A stretch of DNA of 33,950 nt from an uncultured Metabacillus sp. (GCF_947503125.1 NZ_CANNCR010000044.1:1-33950), one strand, 5' to 3'. Numbered from the stretch's first letter, positions 16,809-24,427 are shown. Notes: generated by a model not told the origin, from the letters alone. Numbers and translations: made by a program.

Positions 16809-17114
16809 TTAAATCCATTTTCTTTTGGGTCTTTGATATTCAATGACATTTGATTGATTATAACCATTTTTCTTTTCGTCTTCTTTCTTCATCACCGTTT
16901 CGAATTTTTCTAGTGCTTTTTGAAATTGGCTTTCATTTAATTTATCTGTCGCATATAATGAGCATAGAATAGCATATGCGATCGCTTTTGTATCAATATC
17001 AATTGAAATATCTACATTGGAATTGCCGCTAGCATCAATACTAGACTTGTTATCATTATGTTTTAAATTTTTAAATTTCTGTTCTACTATATTTTCTACT
17101 TTATTTTCATCCAT
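16809..17114 (-). CDS. hypothetical protein, paralogue of the next upstream gene
   Basis: A 101-residue protein I do not recognise. Its middle, SGNSNVDISIDIDTKAIAYA (about 30-49), matches the pattern SGNxxVDIxIxxDxxAxAxA found also in the 87-residue product upstream. The helical stretch LCSLYATDKLNESQFQKALEKFE follows, then a basic C-terminus ending PKRKWI. No signal peptide. The start is certain: TAGGAGGTAAAACA precedes the ATG at 17114. A strong hairpin lies between it and its paralogue. Both have TACTAATAG just before the Shine-Dalgarno. Confidence 0.75.
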   Translation of the reverse strand: MDENKVENIVEQKFKNLKHNDNKSSIDASGNSNVDISIDIDTKAIAYAILCSLYATDKLNESQFQKALEKFETVMKKEDEKKNGYNQSNVIEYQRPKRKWI

Positions 17115-17139
17115 TGTTTTACCTCCTATCTATTAGTAT

Positions 17140-17191
17140 AAAGAGACTGGCTCGAAAGGGTCTGACCCTTTGGTTTTGAGACAGTCTCTTT
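17140..17191. terminator. hairpin terminator with nested AAGGGTCTGACCCTT
   Basis: AAAGAGACTG (17140-17149) pairs with CAGTCTCTTT (17182-17191); inside it AAGGG (17156-17160) pairs with CCCTT (17166-17170). It lies between the two small paralogues on the minus strand. The inner AAAGGGTC motif is shared with the elements at 18614 and 26177. Confidence 0.75.
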
Positions 17192-17203
17192 GAATATCAT
17201 TTA

Positions 17204-17467
17204 TTAGTCTTGTTCTTGTTCTTGATCCTGTTCCTGGTCGGAATCTGCTTCTGCTTTTACTCTTGCACGGGAGTCACTATCTACCACAATATGAATATCT
17301 ACTTTTGCATTACCACTATTAAAGACTTTTGCATTATTAACGTTTTTATCTTTTAGTTCAATATCATTTTCGTTATCCAATTCATTATCTACTTTTGTTT
17401 TGTTTTCTGCGTCTGCTTTAGCTTTAGCTCTTGCTTCAGCTTCATTATCTTTTCCCCAATTTGACAT
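17204..17467 (-). CDS. hypothetical acidic protein, 87 aa, paralogue of the downstream gene
   Basis: I do not recognise this protein. It is highly charged: an Ala/Lys/Glu-rich N-terminal helix (about 8-25), an Asn/Asp-rich middle, the shared motif NSGNAKVDIHIVVDSDSRA (about 50-68) and a C-terminal repeat of Asp-Gln-Glu-Gln (QDQEQEQD). It has no cysteine and no hydrophobic segment, and was probably formed partly by duplication with the 101-residue neighbour. GGGAGGTGAGG precedes the ATG at 17467. A sigma-A-like promoter lies upstream. Confidence 0.75.
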   Translation of the reverse strand: MSNWGKDNEAEARAKAKADAENKTKVDNELDNENDIELKDKNVNNAKVFNSGNAKVDIHIVVDSDSRARVKAEADSDQEQDQEQEQD

Positions 17468-17516
17468 GATGCCTCACCTCCCTTGCTTTCCTATTAGTAC
17501 TGTATTCAAAAAGTCA

Positions 17517-17546
17517 TTTATAGAGTGGACAATTTTCCATAGTCAA
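17517..17546 (-). promoter_or_regulatory. predicted sigma-A promoter of the small paralogue pair
   Basis: On the minus strand, TTGACT (complement of 17541-17546) and TATAAA (complement of 17517-17522) are 18 bp apart. This suggests vegetative expression, unlike the spore genes further right. Confidence 0.55.
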
Positions 17547-17657
17547 CGACACATTTTAAAAGAAGGTGCTTATAAGTAGAATCTATCTGGGAAAATGTAA
17601 GAGATGAGAGAACATGCTTCAAGAAGGAAATCGATAGCACTATTTGGATTTTAATGA

Positions 17658-17679
17658 TATAATTATAACCAGGTACTAA
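17658..17679 (+). promoter_or_regulatory. fabI -10 box and FapR-type operator
   Basis: TATAAT (17658-17663) is followed at once by TTATAACCAGGTACTAA (17663-17679), which fits the 17-bp FapR operator: one perfect half-site GGTACTAA and one degenerate half. FapR represses fatty acid synthesis genes and is released by malonyl-CoA; fabI is a known target in B. subtilis. The -35 box is weak. Confidence 0.75.
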
Positions 17680-17708
17680 TAACATGTATTAATATTAGGA
17701 GGATGTAC

Positions 17709-18482
17709 ATGAGCTTATCACTTAATGGACGAAATATTGTCGTGATGGGAGTAGCAAACAAACGCAGCATCGCATGGGGTATTGCACGCTCTTTACATAA
17801 TGCTGGTGCTAGACTAATTTTTACATATGCTGGTGAACGTTTGGAGAAGTCTGTTCGTGACCTGGCAGAATCATTAGAGCGCAATGATTCCATTGTTTTG
17901 CCTTGTGATGTAACAAATGATGAAGAAATCAAATCATGCTTTGGTCGAATTAAGGAAGAAGTAGGCGTAATCCATGGTGTTGCCCATTGTATCGCATTTG
18001 CCCACAAAGAAGAGCTGCAAGGAGAATATATGAACACAACACGTGATGGCTTTTTATTAGCTCACAATATTAGTTCATATTCTTTAACTGCTGTTGCAAA
18101 GGAAGCAAGAGGAATTATGACAGAAGGCGGCAGCATCGTCACGTTAACTTACCTTGGCGGAGAGCGGGTACTGCCAAATTACAACGTAATGGGCGTTGCT
18201 AAAGCTTCACTGGAAGCTAGTGTCAGATATTTAGCAAGCGACCTTGGCAAAGATGGCATTCGTGTGAATTCAATCTCAGCTGGTCCTATTCGTACATTAT
18301 CAGCTAAAGGAATCAGTGATTTCAATTCTATTCTAAAAGAAATTGAAGAGCGTGCACCGCTTCGCAGAACCACAACACCTGAAGAAGTAGGCGATACAGC
18401 ACTATTCTTATTTAGCGATCTTTCAAGAGGCATGACTGGTGAAAATCTTCACGTTGATTCAGGATATCATATTATCGCTTAA
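17709..18482 (+). CDS. fabI: enoyl-[acyl-carrier-protein] reductase FabI
   Basis: An NADH-dependent short-chain reductase that catalyses the last step of each fatty acid elongation cycle, and the target of triclosan-type inhibitors. Residue blocks are VVMGVANKRSIAWGIA (cofactor, 11-26), the catalytic pair Y148 and Y158 with K165 in NYNVMGVAK, and AGPIRTLSAKGI. The start is the second ATG at 17709, 6 nt after AGGAGG; the first ATG at 17703 directly touches it. 257 residues, family-normal. Monogenic, under a predicted FapR site. Confidence 0.96.
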   Translation: MSLSLNGRNIVVMGVANKRSIAWGIARSLHNAGARLIFTYAGERLEKSVRDLAESLERNDSIVLPCDVTNDEEIKSCFGRIKEEVGVIHGVAHCIAFAHKEELQGEYMNTTRDGFLLAHNISSYSLTAVAKEARGIMTEGGSIVTLTYLGGERVLPNYNVMGVAKASLEASVRYLASDLGKDGIRVNSISAGPIRTLSAKGISDFNSILKEIEERAPLRRTTTPEEVGDTALFLFSDLSRGMTGENLHVDSGYHIIA

Positions 18483-18497
18483 CAAAACAAAAGTGTA

Positions 18498-18551
18498 AGC
18501 GCCTTGATCAGCCCCGACAAGCATAAGTCGCACCTCGAGGGGCTAGGCGCT
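18498..18551. repeat. dispersed GC-rich hairpin repeat
   Basis: AGCGCCT (18498-18504) pairs with AGGCGCT (18545-18551), and AGCCCCG (18510-18516) with GGGGCT (18539-18544). It is followed by GGAGCTAGA. The wording (AAGCGCC...AGCCCCGACAAGCATAAG...GGGGCTAGGCGCTGGAGCTAGA) resembles a high-copy intergenic repeat I recall from several Bacillus-type genomes. Only this copy occurs in the window. It follows fabI and is more GC-rich than its surroundings. Confidence 0.65.
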
Positions 18552-18613
18552 GGAGCTAGATGTCGTACGCTTATCCAAAGTATGAGAATTTTATAATTTC
18601 TTAAACGAAAACA

Positions 18614-18701
18614 AAAGGGTCTGCCCCCACCAAACAAAAACCAATATACGAAACTTCCTATTAGTTTAAGTTCTATGTATTAAAGTGGGGACTGACCCTT
18701 T
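18614..18701. repeat. AAAGGGTC-ended hairpin element, about 88 bp
   Basis: The ends are AAAGGGTC (18614-18621) and GACCCTTT (18694-18701), with inner arms CCCCAC (18625-18630) and GTGGGG (18685-18690). The A/T-rich centre contains CAATATA and CTATTAG. The reverse complement of the element at 26177-26259 has the same layout. Here it could end the minus-strand EAL gene, whose stop codon is 14 nt away. Confidence 0.7.
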
Positions 18702-18714
18702 CTCTTTAGCAGTC

Positions 18715-19629
18715 CTAAACAATCTCCCCCAGAAGATCTCGTGCAGGCTGGCATTTGAGCACAGTCCCATATTGAACAAGAATGATTTCATCAGCTATAT
18801 CAATGGTCACAGTCCTGCCTAACCTTTGCTCAATATTAGCTAAACATTTCTGAGCCGTTTCCGTAATAGCGGGAATGGGGTTATTCGGCTTTGCGATAAA
18901 AAAACCCTGGCCATATGTAATGCCTAAATCAATCACCCTTTGAAGCTCAGCTTCTGTTTCAATTCCTTCCGCAATGATTTCACAACTCATTTTTTTCGCA
19001 AACATCACAAATGCCTCTAGGATATGGAATTTTACTTCATTATGGTCAACGCCGCTTATTAACGAACGGTCCACCTTAATATAATCCGGCATTAATTCAG
19101 ATATAGATTGCAAGGAGGAATAGCCTGCACCCGCGTCATCAATCGCAATTTGAAAGCCTTGTTCACGATAATGATGTAGAACATTTCTAAATGCGGCAAA
19201 GTCATGGATAGCATTTCTTTCGGTAATTTCAAACACAACATGGTGAGGGGCAATTCCATATTGGTCTAGCAGGGAAATGGTATGGCCGGGATTAAACTGG
19301 TTATCATACATCACTTGAGAATTTAAATTAATAAATAGTTTTTTATCTTTTAAGATTCCTTTACTTTCGGCAAATGCAAGCTCCCTCGCGATTTTTTCAA
19401 ACGTATATAATAATCCTTCTCTCTCGGCAAAAGGAAATAGATGAGAAGGACTATAAAAAGGACTGTCCAGGGGTCCTCTTGATAAAGCCTCAAATCCATA
19501 TGTTTGATGGCTATGAAAATGAACAATTGGTTGAAAATGAATGGTGAGCTGCTTCTTTTCTAGAATTGTCATAAATTGTTCCTTCAAAGAAGCTACCTTA
19601 TCAGAAGGGACAGTACTATCATTGTTCAT
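18715..19629 (-). CDS. EAL-domain protein, probable c-di-GMP phosphodiesterase
   Basis: A 304-residue soluble protein. The EAL domain (about 20-265) keeps the key residues: EAL at 47-49 in GFEALSRG, NLNSQV, EITER, IDDAGAGYSSL, the lysine in DYIKVD, AEGIETEAE and GQGFF. Hydrolysis of c-di-GMP to pGpG is therefore likely. No GGDEF domain, membrane segment or clear sensor domain is present; a short C-terminal extension (about 265-304) is unassigned. AAAGGAGAAAAGGC precedes the ATG at 19629. It sits between fabI and cotO and is transcribed away from cotO. Confidence 0.88.
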   Translation of the reverse strand: MNNDSTVPSDKVASLKEQFMTILEKKQLTIHFQPIVHFHSHQTYGFEALSRGPLDSPFYSPSHLFPFAEREGLLYTFEKIARELAFAESKGILKDKKLFINLNSQVMYDNQFNPGHTISLLDQYGIAPHHVVFEITERNAIHDFAAFRNVLHHYREQGFQIAIDDAGAGYSSLQSISELMPDYIKVDRSLISGVDHNEVKFHILEAFVMFAKKMSCEIIAEGIETEAELQRVIDLGITYGQGFFIAKPNNPIPAITETAQKCLANIEQRLGRTVTIDIADEIILVQYGTVLKCQPARDLLGEIV

Positions 19630-19788
19630 GCCTTTTCTCCTTTAATAAAACAAGCAGGTTCTTGTTTATGCTATATAAAACTAAAATCTACGTAATTCGA
19701 CAATAACAATTAAATATTAAGGCAGAGTAAATTTAGTGTAAAATTTTTTATCTTTGATAACTGTATCAATCAATGATAAGAAATAGGC

Positions 19789-19815
19789 ACATAACCTAGA
19801 AATGATCATAAACTG
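19789..19815 (+). promoter_or_regulatory. possible sigma-K promoter of cotO
   Basis: AC (19789-19790), 16 bp and CATAAACTG (19807-19815, 5 of 6 fixed positions of CATAnnnTA). An overlapping perfect box, CATAACCTA, lies at 19790-19798. Either fits expression of a coat gene in the late mother cell. Confidence 0.45.
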
Positions 19816-19849
19816 CTATAGAGCAGATTTATTAAAGAGGAGGTTTCCG

Positions 19850-20353
19850 ATGAGCAGAAATCAGCAACTTAAGCCGCTGTTGTATATTGTGCAGCCGGAA
19901 TACGATAACATTGCTCCAAAAATGCAAGAGTTAGTCATAATAAAGCCGGAAAAGAAACAGGAAAGCTTACCGGTGGAACCTATAGAACCTGAGATAGCAG
20001 AGACAAAAGCGGAGATTTCATTAAATCCTGCTGTAGAAGCAGAACCAGAACCAGAAGTTGAAGCTGAACAGAGTAAAAAGGAAGAAGTCATACATGATGA
20101 AAAACAGGAACGAAAAAGAAAACCAAGAATACCAATCTCCCAGATGACGATTCCTGAAAAGGTTGAATTTTTTACAAACCTTCCGAAAAATATGCCGAAA
20201 TCTTTGTGTCTTATCGAAACAACTGATAGTACTTATCGGGGGATTATCGTGTCAGAGGAGGATGGAGTCGTGACTATACGATCTTTACATCATCCAAGAC
20301 CAATTGATATTCAGCTTGAAGTCATCCAGGCAATTAATGTTTTAGGTTTTTAA
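19850..20353 (+). CDS. cotO: spore coat protein CotO (YjbX)
   Basis: A 167-residue coat morphogenetic protein; in B. subtilis CotO helps assemble the outer coat. A conserved N-terminal block (KPLLYIVQPEYDNIAP) is followed by an acidic low-complexity middle rich in Glu, Pro and Lys (about 35-90). The conserved C-terminal block is RKPRIPISQMTIPEKVEFF to the end, including CLIETTDSTYRGII. The frame is open from 19802; the ATG at 19850 is chosen because GAGGAGGT lies 7 nt upstream. It faces a minus-strand CotZ-like gene across a terminator, as expected for the yjbX-cotZ neighbourhood. Confidence 0.9.
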   Translation: MSRNQQLKPLLYIVQPEYDNIAPKMQELVIIKPEKKQESLPVEPIEPEIAETKAEISLNPAVEAEPEPEVEAEQSKKEEVIHDEKQERKRKPRIPISQMTIPEKVEFFTNLPKNMPKSLCLIETTDSTYRGIIVSEEDGVVTIRSLHHPRPIDIQLEVIQAINVLGF

Positions 20354-20359
20354 ATGGAT

Positions 20360-20400
20360 AAGGCTATCGCAAAAGATTCTAAATCTTTTGTGACAGCCTT
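20360..20400. terminator. bidirectional terminator between cotO and the CotZ-like gene
   Basis: AAGGCT (20360-20365) pairs with AGCCTT (20395-20400) and CAAAAGATT (20370-20378) with AATCTTTTG (20382-20390), with a 3-nt loop. Confidence 0.85.
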
Positions 20401-20423
20401 ATATCGTTCGTTTAATAGCCTGT

Positions 20424-20846
20424 TCATGTCAACATCTGTGGTGATAAGCATTGAATGGCACAACTATTCGTTACAACTACTTTAATGAAATCTTCCGTTT
20501 TTGATAATTTTTTTACATAGCCAATCTGATCTTCATTTGAAAGATGAATCAGTTCCCCGCTTGCATTTAATGGCTTTAGCAGTCTTAATGTAAGATGGAA
20601 GTTATGAATGGATTCCACTCGAAAAAATACAGTGCCATAACCTTTTACATCTATAAAATGATAGGCTTTAAACAATGCGCCATCTTTTAAAAATAAAAGG
20701 ATTGGAATGGAATCTCCTAAAAGGTTCACGGGATAAAGGAGATAGCGGTAGCGATGCACAGCACGTTGTTCTTCAACCGCGTTTTGTAGAGAGATAATTG
20801 TTTCTAGCACGTGAATCATGTAATGATCATCACTAGTCCTTTTCAT
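20424..20846 (-). CDS. CotZ/CotY-family spore coat protein, cysteine-poor paralogue
   Basis: A 140-residue protein related to CotZ/CotY/ExsY. Shared features with the next gene are the N-terminal helix ending LQNAVEEQ, DSIPILLFLKDGALFKAY, TVFFRVESIHN, LRLLKPL, and the C-terminal SCAIQCLSP. The classical family is cysteine-rich and forms a disulfide-linked crust; this copy has only two cysteines, both in SCAIQC. It may modulate the crust without cross-linking strongly. AAGGGAGGG precedes the ATG at 20846. It lies 149 nt downstream of the full-cysteine paralogue, with a terminator between them. Confidence 0.85.
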   Translation of the reverse strand: MKRTSDDHYMIHVLETIISLQNAVEEQRAVHRYRYLLYPVNLLGDSIPILLFLKDGALFKAYHFIDVKGYGTVFFRVESIHNFHLTLRLLKPLNASGELIHLSNEDQIGYVKKLSKTEDFIKVVVTNSCAIQCLSPQMLT

Positions 20847-20962
20847 TGGTACCCTCCCTTTCTATTATATATGCCTATATTAGAATAGATATAATAGAAG
20901 AAAAGGTAATAATGAAAATGCCTATTTATTAATAAATGGGCATTTATAAAAAGAACAACATG

Positions 20963-20989
20963 TAAAAAAGACTGCTGTGACCAGCAGTC
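20963..20989 (-). terminator. terminator after the cysteine-rich coat gene
   Basis: On the minus strand, GACTGCTG-GTCA-CAGCAGTC is followed by TTTTTTAC. It sits directly after the stop codon of the CotZ-type gene. Confidence 0.85.
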
Positions 20990-20995
20990 CATCTT

Positions 20996-21472
20996 TTATT
21001 TGCAGTGTTTTTTGTCCATCGCACGGTTTACTAAATCTGGTGATAAGCATTGAATAGCACAGAAGCAATCTAGATCTACTTCAATACAGAAGTCAGATTT
21101 TGCAAGTCCGAAGAAGTCACCGTCACAAGGATCACATACGCTCTCAGTGTCGCCATTAACATCAAAAGGACGCAGTAGTGATAATGTTGCACAGCAATCT
21201 TTTACGTGCTCAACGCGGAAGAAGATTGTTTTAAAGCAAGCCATATCACCTAAGAAGCCACCTACGTTACCGAAAGCTTTAAACAGATCACCTTTTTTAT
21301 CGTATAAAATGAATGGAATTGTATCTCTACCCGGATTAGCTGCTGGGCTTAACAAATTGCTGAAACAGCTAGTTGGACAGCTAATTTCTTCAACTGCTTC
21401 TTGCTCAGCTAAAATTTGCTCAACTGCTTCACATACGCAATTGTTATCGCGGTCTTTACCTTTGCAACCCAT
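20996..21472 (-). CDS. cotZ: spore coat / exosporium protein of the CotZ-CotY-ExsY family
   Basis: A 158-residue protein with 15 cysteines by my count. Blocks: CVCEAVEQI near the N-terminus, [53 protein letters not shown] and [19 protein letters not shown]. In B. subtilis CotY and CotZ form the crust; in the B. cereus group ExsY and CotY form the exosporium basal layer. Which one this equals cannot be told here, so the symbol is a family guess. TAAGGAGATG precedes the ATG at 21472. A sigma-K-like promoter lies at 21520-21547. Confidence 0.9.
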   Translation of the reverse strand: MGCKGKDRDNNCVCEAVEQILAEQEAVEEISCPTSCFSNLLSPAANPGRDTIPFILYDKKGDLFKAFGNVGGFLGDMACFKTIFFRVEHVKDCCATLSLLRPFDVNGDTESVCDPCDGDFFGLAKSDFCIEVDLDCFCAIQCLSPDLVNRAMDKKHCK

Positions 21473-21519
21473 TTATTTTCATCTCCTTAAAATTAGTTAT
21501 TTGACTCTCTAGTCCTTAA

Positions 21520-21547
21520 CACAATATGTGAGTTATCCCTAGATGGT
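21520..21547 (-). promoter_or_regulatory. possible sigma-K promoter of the CotZ-type gene
   Basis: On the minus strand, AC (complement of 21546-21547), 17 bp and CATATTGTG (complement of 21520-21528). The -10 box has one mismatch to CATAnnnTA at the last base. Confidence 0.45.
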
Positions 21548-21651
21548 GTGGGCAATCGTCCAAAATTGAGGGAGGGGGGCTTTTCTTTTTTTGTGTATTT
21601 GTATTAGGTACAAGTGTCTGTAACGATGAGAAGCTAGCTTTTTAAGGAATG

Positions 21652-22935
21652 TTAATCAAGTAAGTTTTTAAACTCATGCCATTTTGAATGATTGACTTTC
21701 GTAATGCTAGATTGATGGTTTCTCACATTGTATATTGTAAAGTCACGATAACATAGTGGCCCTGTTTTCATTAATTCTTTTAATACTAAAACATCTTCAT
21801 ACAATTTACCCTCCTCAAAAGAAATGACAGGAAATCCGCCAATCGCTTTTAACTTATCTGTCCGATAAATTCTAGGTCCCAGAGGAAAATGGTAAGAAAG
21901 GAGTTCGTTTTCATCCATGACTGGTTTGCCATTCGTTACCTCACTAAATTTCATTTCATTTGAATCGAACTGCCGCCAATTTCTCAAATTTCCATAGAGG
22001 ACAGCTGCAGACAAAGGAAGTGTCATTATTTGCTCCTTAATTGTTGAAATCGCATCCGGGTCAAGCCAGTCGTCTGCATCAAGCTCTAAGATGAAATCTG
22101 AGGAAACATAGGGTAAAAGCTGGTTTAGAGCTCTTGCCTTTCCTTCGTTTTCTTTTTGGAATACCCGTATATTCCGTTCACCGTTCCATTTTGTAAGACG
22201 CTCATATGTCTTATCAGTTGAACCGTCATCAATGACTAATAGTTGATTAATTGGTGTATGTTGCAGCAGACAGGAGGTAATAGCAGTTTCCACATAGCTG
22301 GCCATATTATAGGTTGATATCATAACTGCTAAAGAGGGAGATTGATCATAAGCTCTTTTTAAAGGTGAAGAATATTTTGCGATAAACTCCCATTTATTTA
22401 TTGTTTTAGTATATGCTCTAGGATTAAAGGGCTTGACCATCGGTTTCGTTATTTTTACTATTTTTGCTTTTTCTATTTTTTTTAGCCAGGCTGGAAGGAC
22501 AGCTTCATTAAAAGGGATTTGTTCTTTTGTGAATAAAGGTGTTTGTTTTAAATAAGAGGTTTTTACAAGGAATGGCCGCTCTATTATATAATTTTTTACA
22601 CTTAAAGAATTAGTGAGGATATGGTTTTTATCACTTAATTTTGTAATAGCATCGTCTATGTTGGATATTAGTTGTTCATCCTTATAAAGAAATAAAACAT
22701 AGTCAGTAGTAATTGTAGGAATGCATCCATTTAAAGTTTTACCTAGATCATCTTCTGTCATATTTATCACTTGGTAATGATATAACGATTTATCTATGTG
22801 AAGGGAGGAGGTTTTTTCCCTTTTAATAAGTGTTAGAGATTTTAAGCGATGCGAAATGAAATGTAATGAATATAAAGTTTGAGTGAATACCGTTTGACTG
22901 GAGTAATCAAGTAAAAATACATGCAGGTCTTTCAA
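21652..22935 (-). CDS. GT2 glycosyltransferase with unassigned N-terminal half
   Basis: A 427-residue protein. The GT2 domain starts near residue 195 (SLAVMISTYNMASYVETAI) and shows VIDDGSTDKT, NEGKARALNQ, the DxD metal site in LELDADDW, and a C-terminal acceptor part with GGFPVISFEEGKLYEDV. The N-terminal 185 residues (MKDLHVFLLDYSSQTVF...) have no motif I recognise; they might be a decayed second GT fold. The start is TTG at 22935, with GGAGGAACTCAA before it. A sigma-K promoter with both boxes lies upstream at 22991-23017. It probably glycosylates a spore-surface component; no signal peptide, so it acts in the mother-cell cytoplasm. Confidence 0.85.
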   Translation of the reverse strand: MKDLHVFLLDYSSQTVFTQTLYSLHFISHRLKSLTLIKREKTSSLHIDKSLYHYQVINMTEDDLGKTLNGCIPTITTDYVLFLYKDEQLISNIDDAITKLSDKNHILTNSLSVKNYIIERPFLVKTSYLKQTPLFTKEQIPFNEAVLPAWLKKIEKAKIVKITKPMVKPFNPRAYTKTINKWEFIAKYSSPLKRAYDQSPSLAVMISTYNMASYVETAITSCLLQHTPINQLLVIDDGSTDKTYERLTKWNGERNIRVFQKENEGKARALNQLLPYVSSDFILELDADDWLDPDAISTIKEQIMTLPLSAAVLYGNLRNWRQFDSNEMKFSEVTNGKPVMDENELLSYHFPLGPRIYRTDKLKAIGGFPVISFEEGKLYEDVLVLKELMKTGPLCYRDFTIYNVRNHQSSITKVNHSKWHEFKNLLD

Positions 22936-22990
22936 TTGAGTTCCTCCATGAAATAAATTTTTAAGAGCTTCATATAGTTAAACCACTATT

Positions 22991-23017
22991 TAGCATATGA
23001 TGGCAAAGGATTAATGT
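22991..23017 (-). promoter_or_regulatory. sigma-K-type promoter of the GT2 gene
   Basis: On the minus strand, AC (complement of 23016-23017), exactly 16 bp and CATATGCTA (complement of 22991-22999). This matches the sigma-K consensus AC-N16-CATAnnnTA fully. The leader to the TTG start would be about 50 nt. Confidence 0.65.
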
Positions 23018-23073
23018 GTTGGTAAATATACTAGAAATTAATGAACTTATAAATACCGATAGCTGTGGATGGA

Positions 23074-23099
23074 ACATCTTTAAAGTTCTGCATATTCTA
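23074..23099 (+). promoter_or_regulatory. possible sigma-K promoter of the subtilase gene
   Basis: AC (23074-23075), 15 bp and CATATTCTA (23091-23099). The -10 box is perfect, the spacing one base short of the usual 16. It lies about 60 nt before the subtilase start and is divergent from the GT2 promoter. Confidence 0.5.
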
Positions 23100-23158
23100 T
23101 AGTAAAACGTGGATTAGTTCTTTATGAAGAAAAGGAATTTATACTTACGAGGAGATTA

Positions 23159-24400
23159 ATGATGGACTGGATAAATGAATATAAGGAGCGGATGGATTCG
23201 CCGCTTTTTAAATGTTTATTAGATAGCTATTCACATTTAGATGAGAATGAAACAACAAGAGTTCTAATTAAATTAAAATCGGGAACAAGTATTAACAAGC
23301 TTAAAGATTTGTGTGAACTAAGCCCTTCTGATCTTGAATTGAATCATGCAGTGCTATTGAATTATCTTTCTGGGAAGTTATCTGTTAAAACAATACAACA
23401 ATTGGTTGTCCACCCTAAAGTCGAAAAACTTTACCTTGATCGCAAAGTTCAGGCATTTTTAGACACTGCAGCAAAGTCAATGGGCAAAAATTATGTGAAT
23501 AATATTTATGGATTAACAGGGAAAGGTGTCACAATTGCAGTCTTAGATACCGGTATACATCCACATTCAGACTTTACACTACCCTCCAACCGAATCGTTG
23601 GCTTTGTCGATATGATCAATAGATACCCAGTTCCTTATGATGACCATGGTCATGGAACACATGTGGCGGGATGTGCTGCAGGAAATGGTTTCGCCTCCAA
23701 GGGAAGATATAGTAGTTTGGCTCCTGAAGCACAACTTGTTGGAGTGAAGGTATTAGATAAAAATGGAGTGGGGTATCTCTCGACAGTCATTTCCGGAATT
23801 AATTATTGTATAGAGAAGAAAGCTCTTTATAATATAAAAATTATTAACTTATCCCTAGGTTCTGAATCTATTGTACCATACCAAGAAGATCCCTTATCAC
23901 ATGCAGCAGAGCAAGCAATGAAAGCAGGGATTATTGTTCTTATGGCAGCAGATCATACTGGTTTGGCGGATAATATTACGACATTTGCAACAAATCCTAA
24001 TGTTATTACAGTAGGTGCAGCATCTGATCGGAAAACACCGATAATGGACGACGAATATATTAGTCTTTTTACGAGTAAATTACAGGTAATTGATAGCGTA
24101 ATAAAGCCTGATGTTTTCTTTCCGGGATTATGCATTACTGCTCCTCTTTCACCTAATTCCATATTAGCTAATCAATTAGAACCATTTGTTGTGAATCAGA
24201 ATTACATTACATTGTCGGGTTCATCTATGGCCACCGGTTTATGTTCCGGAGCTATTGCGTTAATTTTAAGTGCCTATCCTCCACTTTCTTCAGAAAAAAT
24301 GATGCAGCTTTTTTTACAGTACAGGCAGGGTGTTCCGAATATAGAGAGCTATGTAAAACTTCCTCATCTCTTTCAGTTACTGCTTAAGACTCCTTTATAG
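23159..24400 (+). CDS. AprX-like S8 serine protease, altered oxyanion-hole position
   Basis: A 413-residue subtilase without a signal peptide. A propeptide-like region (about 30-105, VLIKLKSG ... VEKLYLDRKVQAFLDTA) resembles that of B. subtilis AprX. The catalytic triad is D130 in AVLDTGIHPH, H165 in DHGHGTHVAG and S356 in SGSSMATG. Where subtilisins have AAGN with the oxyanion asparagine, this protein reads AADH (263-266), so His replaces Asn. The FSSRGP block seen in AprX is also missing, replaced by FTSKLQV. GAGGAGATTA precedes ATGATG; either ATG (23159 or 23162) may be used. It may be a spore-located protease with reduced or special activity. Confidence 0.88.
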   Translation: MMDWINEYKERMDSPLFKCLLDSYSHLDENETTRVLIKLKSGTSINKLKDLCELSPSDLELNHAVLLNYLSGKLSVKTIQQLVVHPKVEKLYLDRKVQAFLDTAAKSMGKNYVNNIYGLTGKGVTIAVLDTGIHPHSDFTLPSNRIVGFVDMINRYPVPYDDHGHGTHVAGCAAGNGFASKGRYSSLAPEAQLVGVKVLDKNGVGYLSTVISGINYCIEKKALYNIKIINLSLGSESIVPYQEDPLSHAAEQAMKAGIIVLMAADHTGLADNITTFATNPNVITVGAASDRKTPIMDDEYISLFTSKLQVIDSVIKPDVFFPGLCITAPLSPNSILANQLEPFVVNQNYITLSGSSMATGLCSGAIALILSAYPPLSSEKMMQLFLQYRQGVPNIESYVKLPHLFQLLLKTPL

Positions 24401-24427
24401 AAATAAAATAATATAACACTGTTTGAA

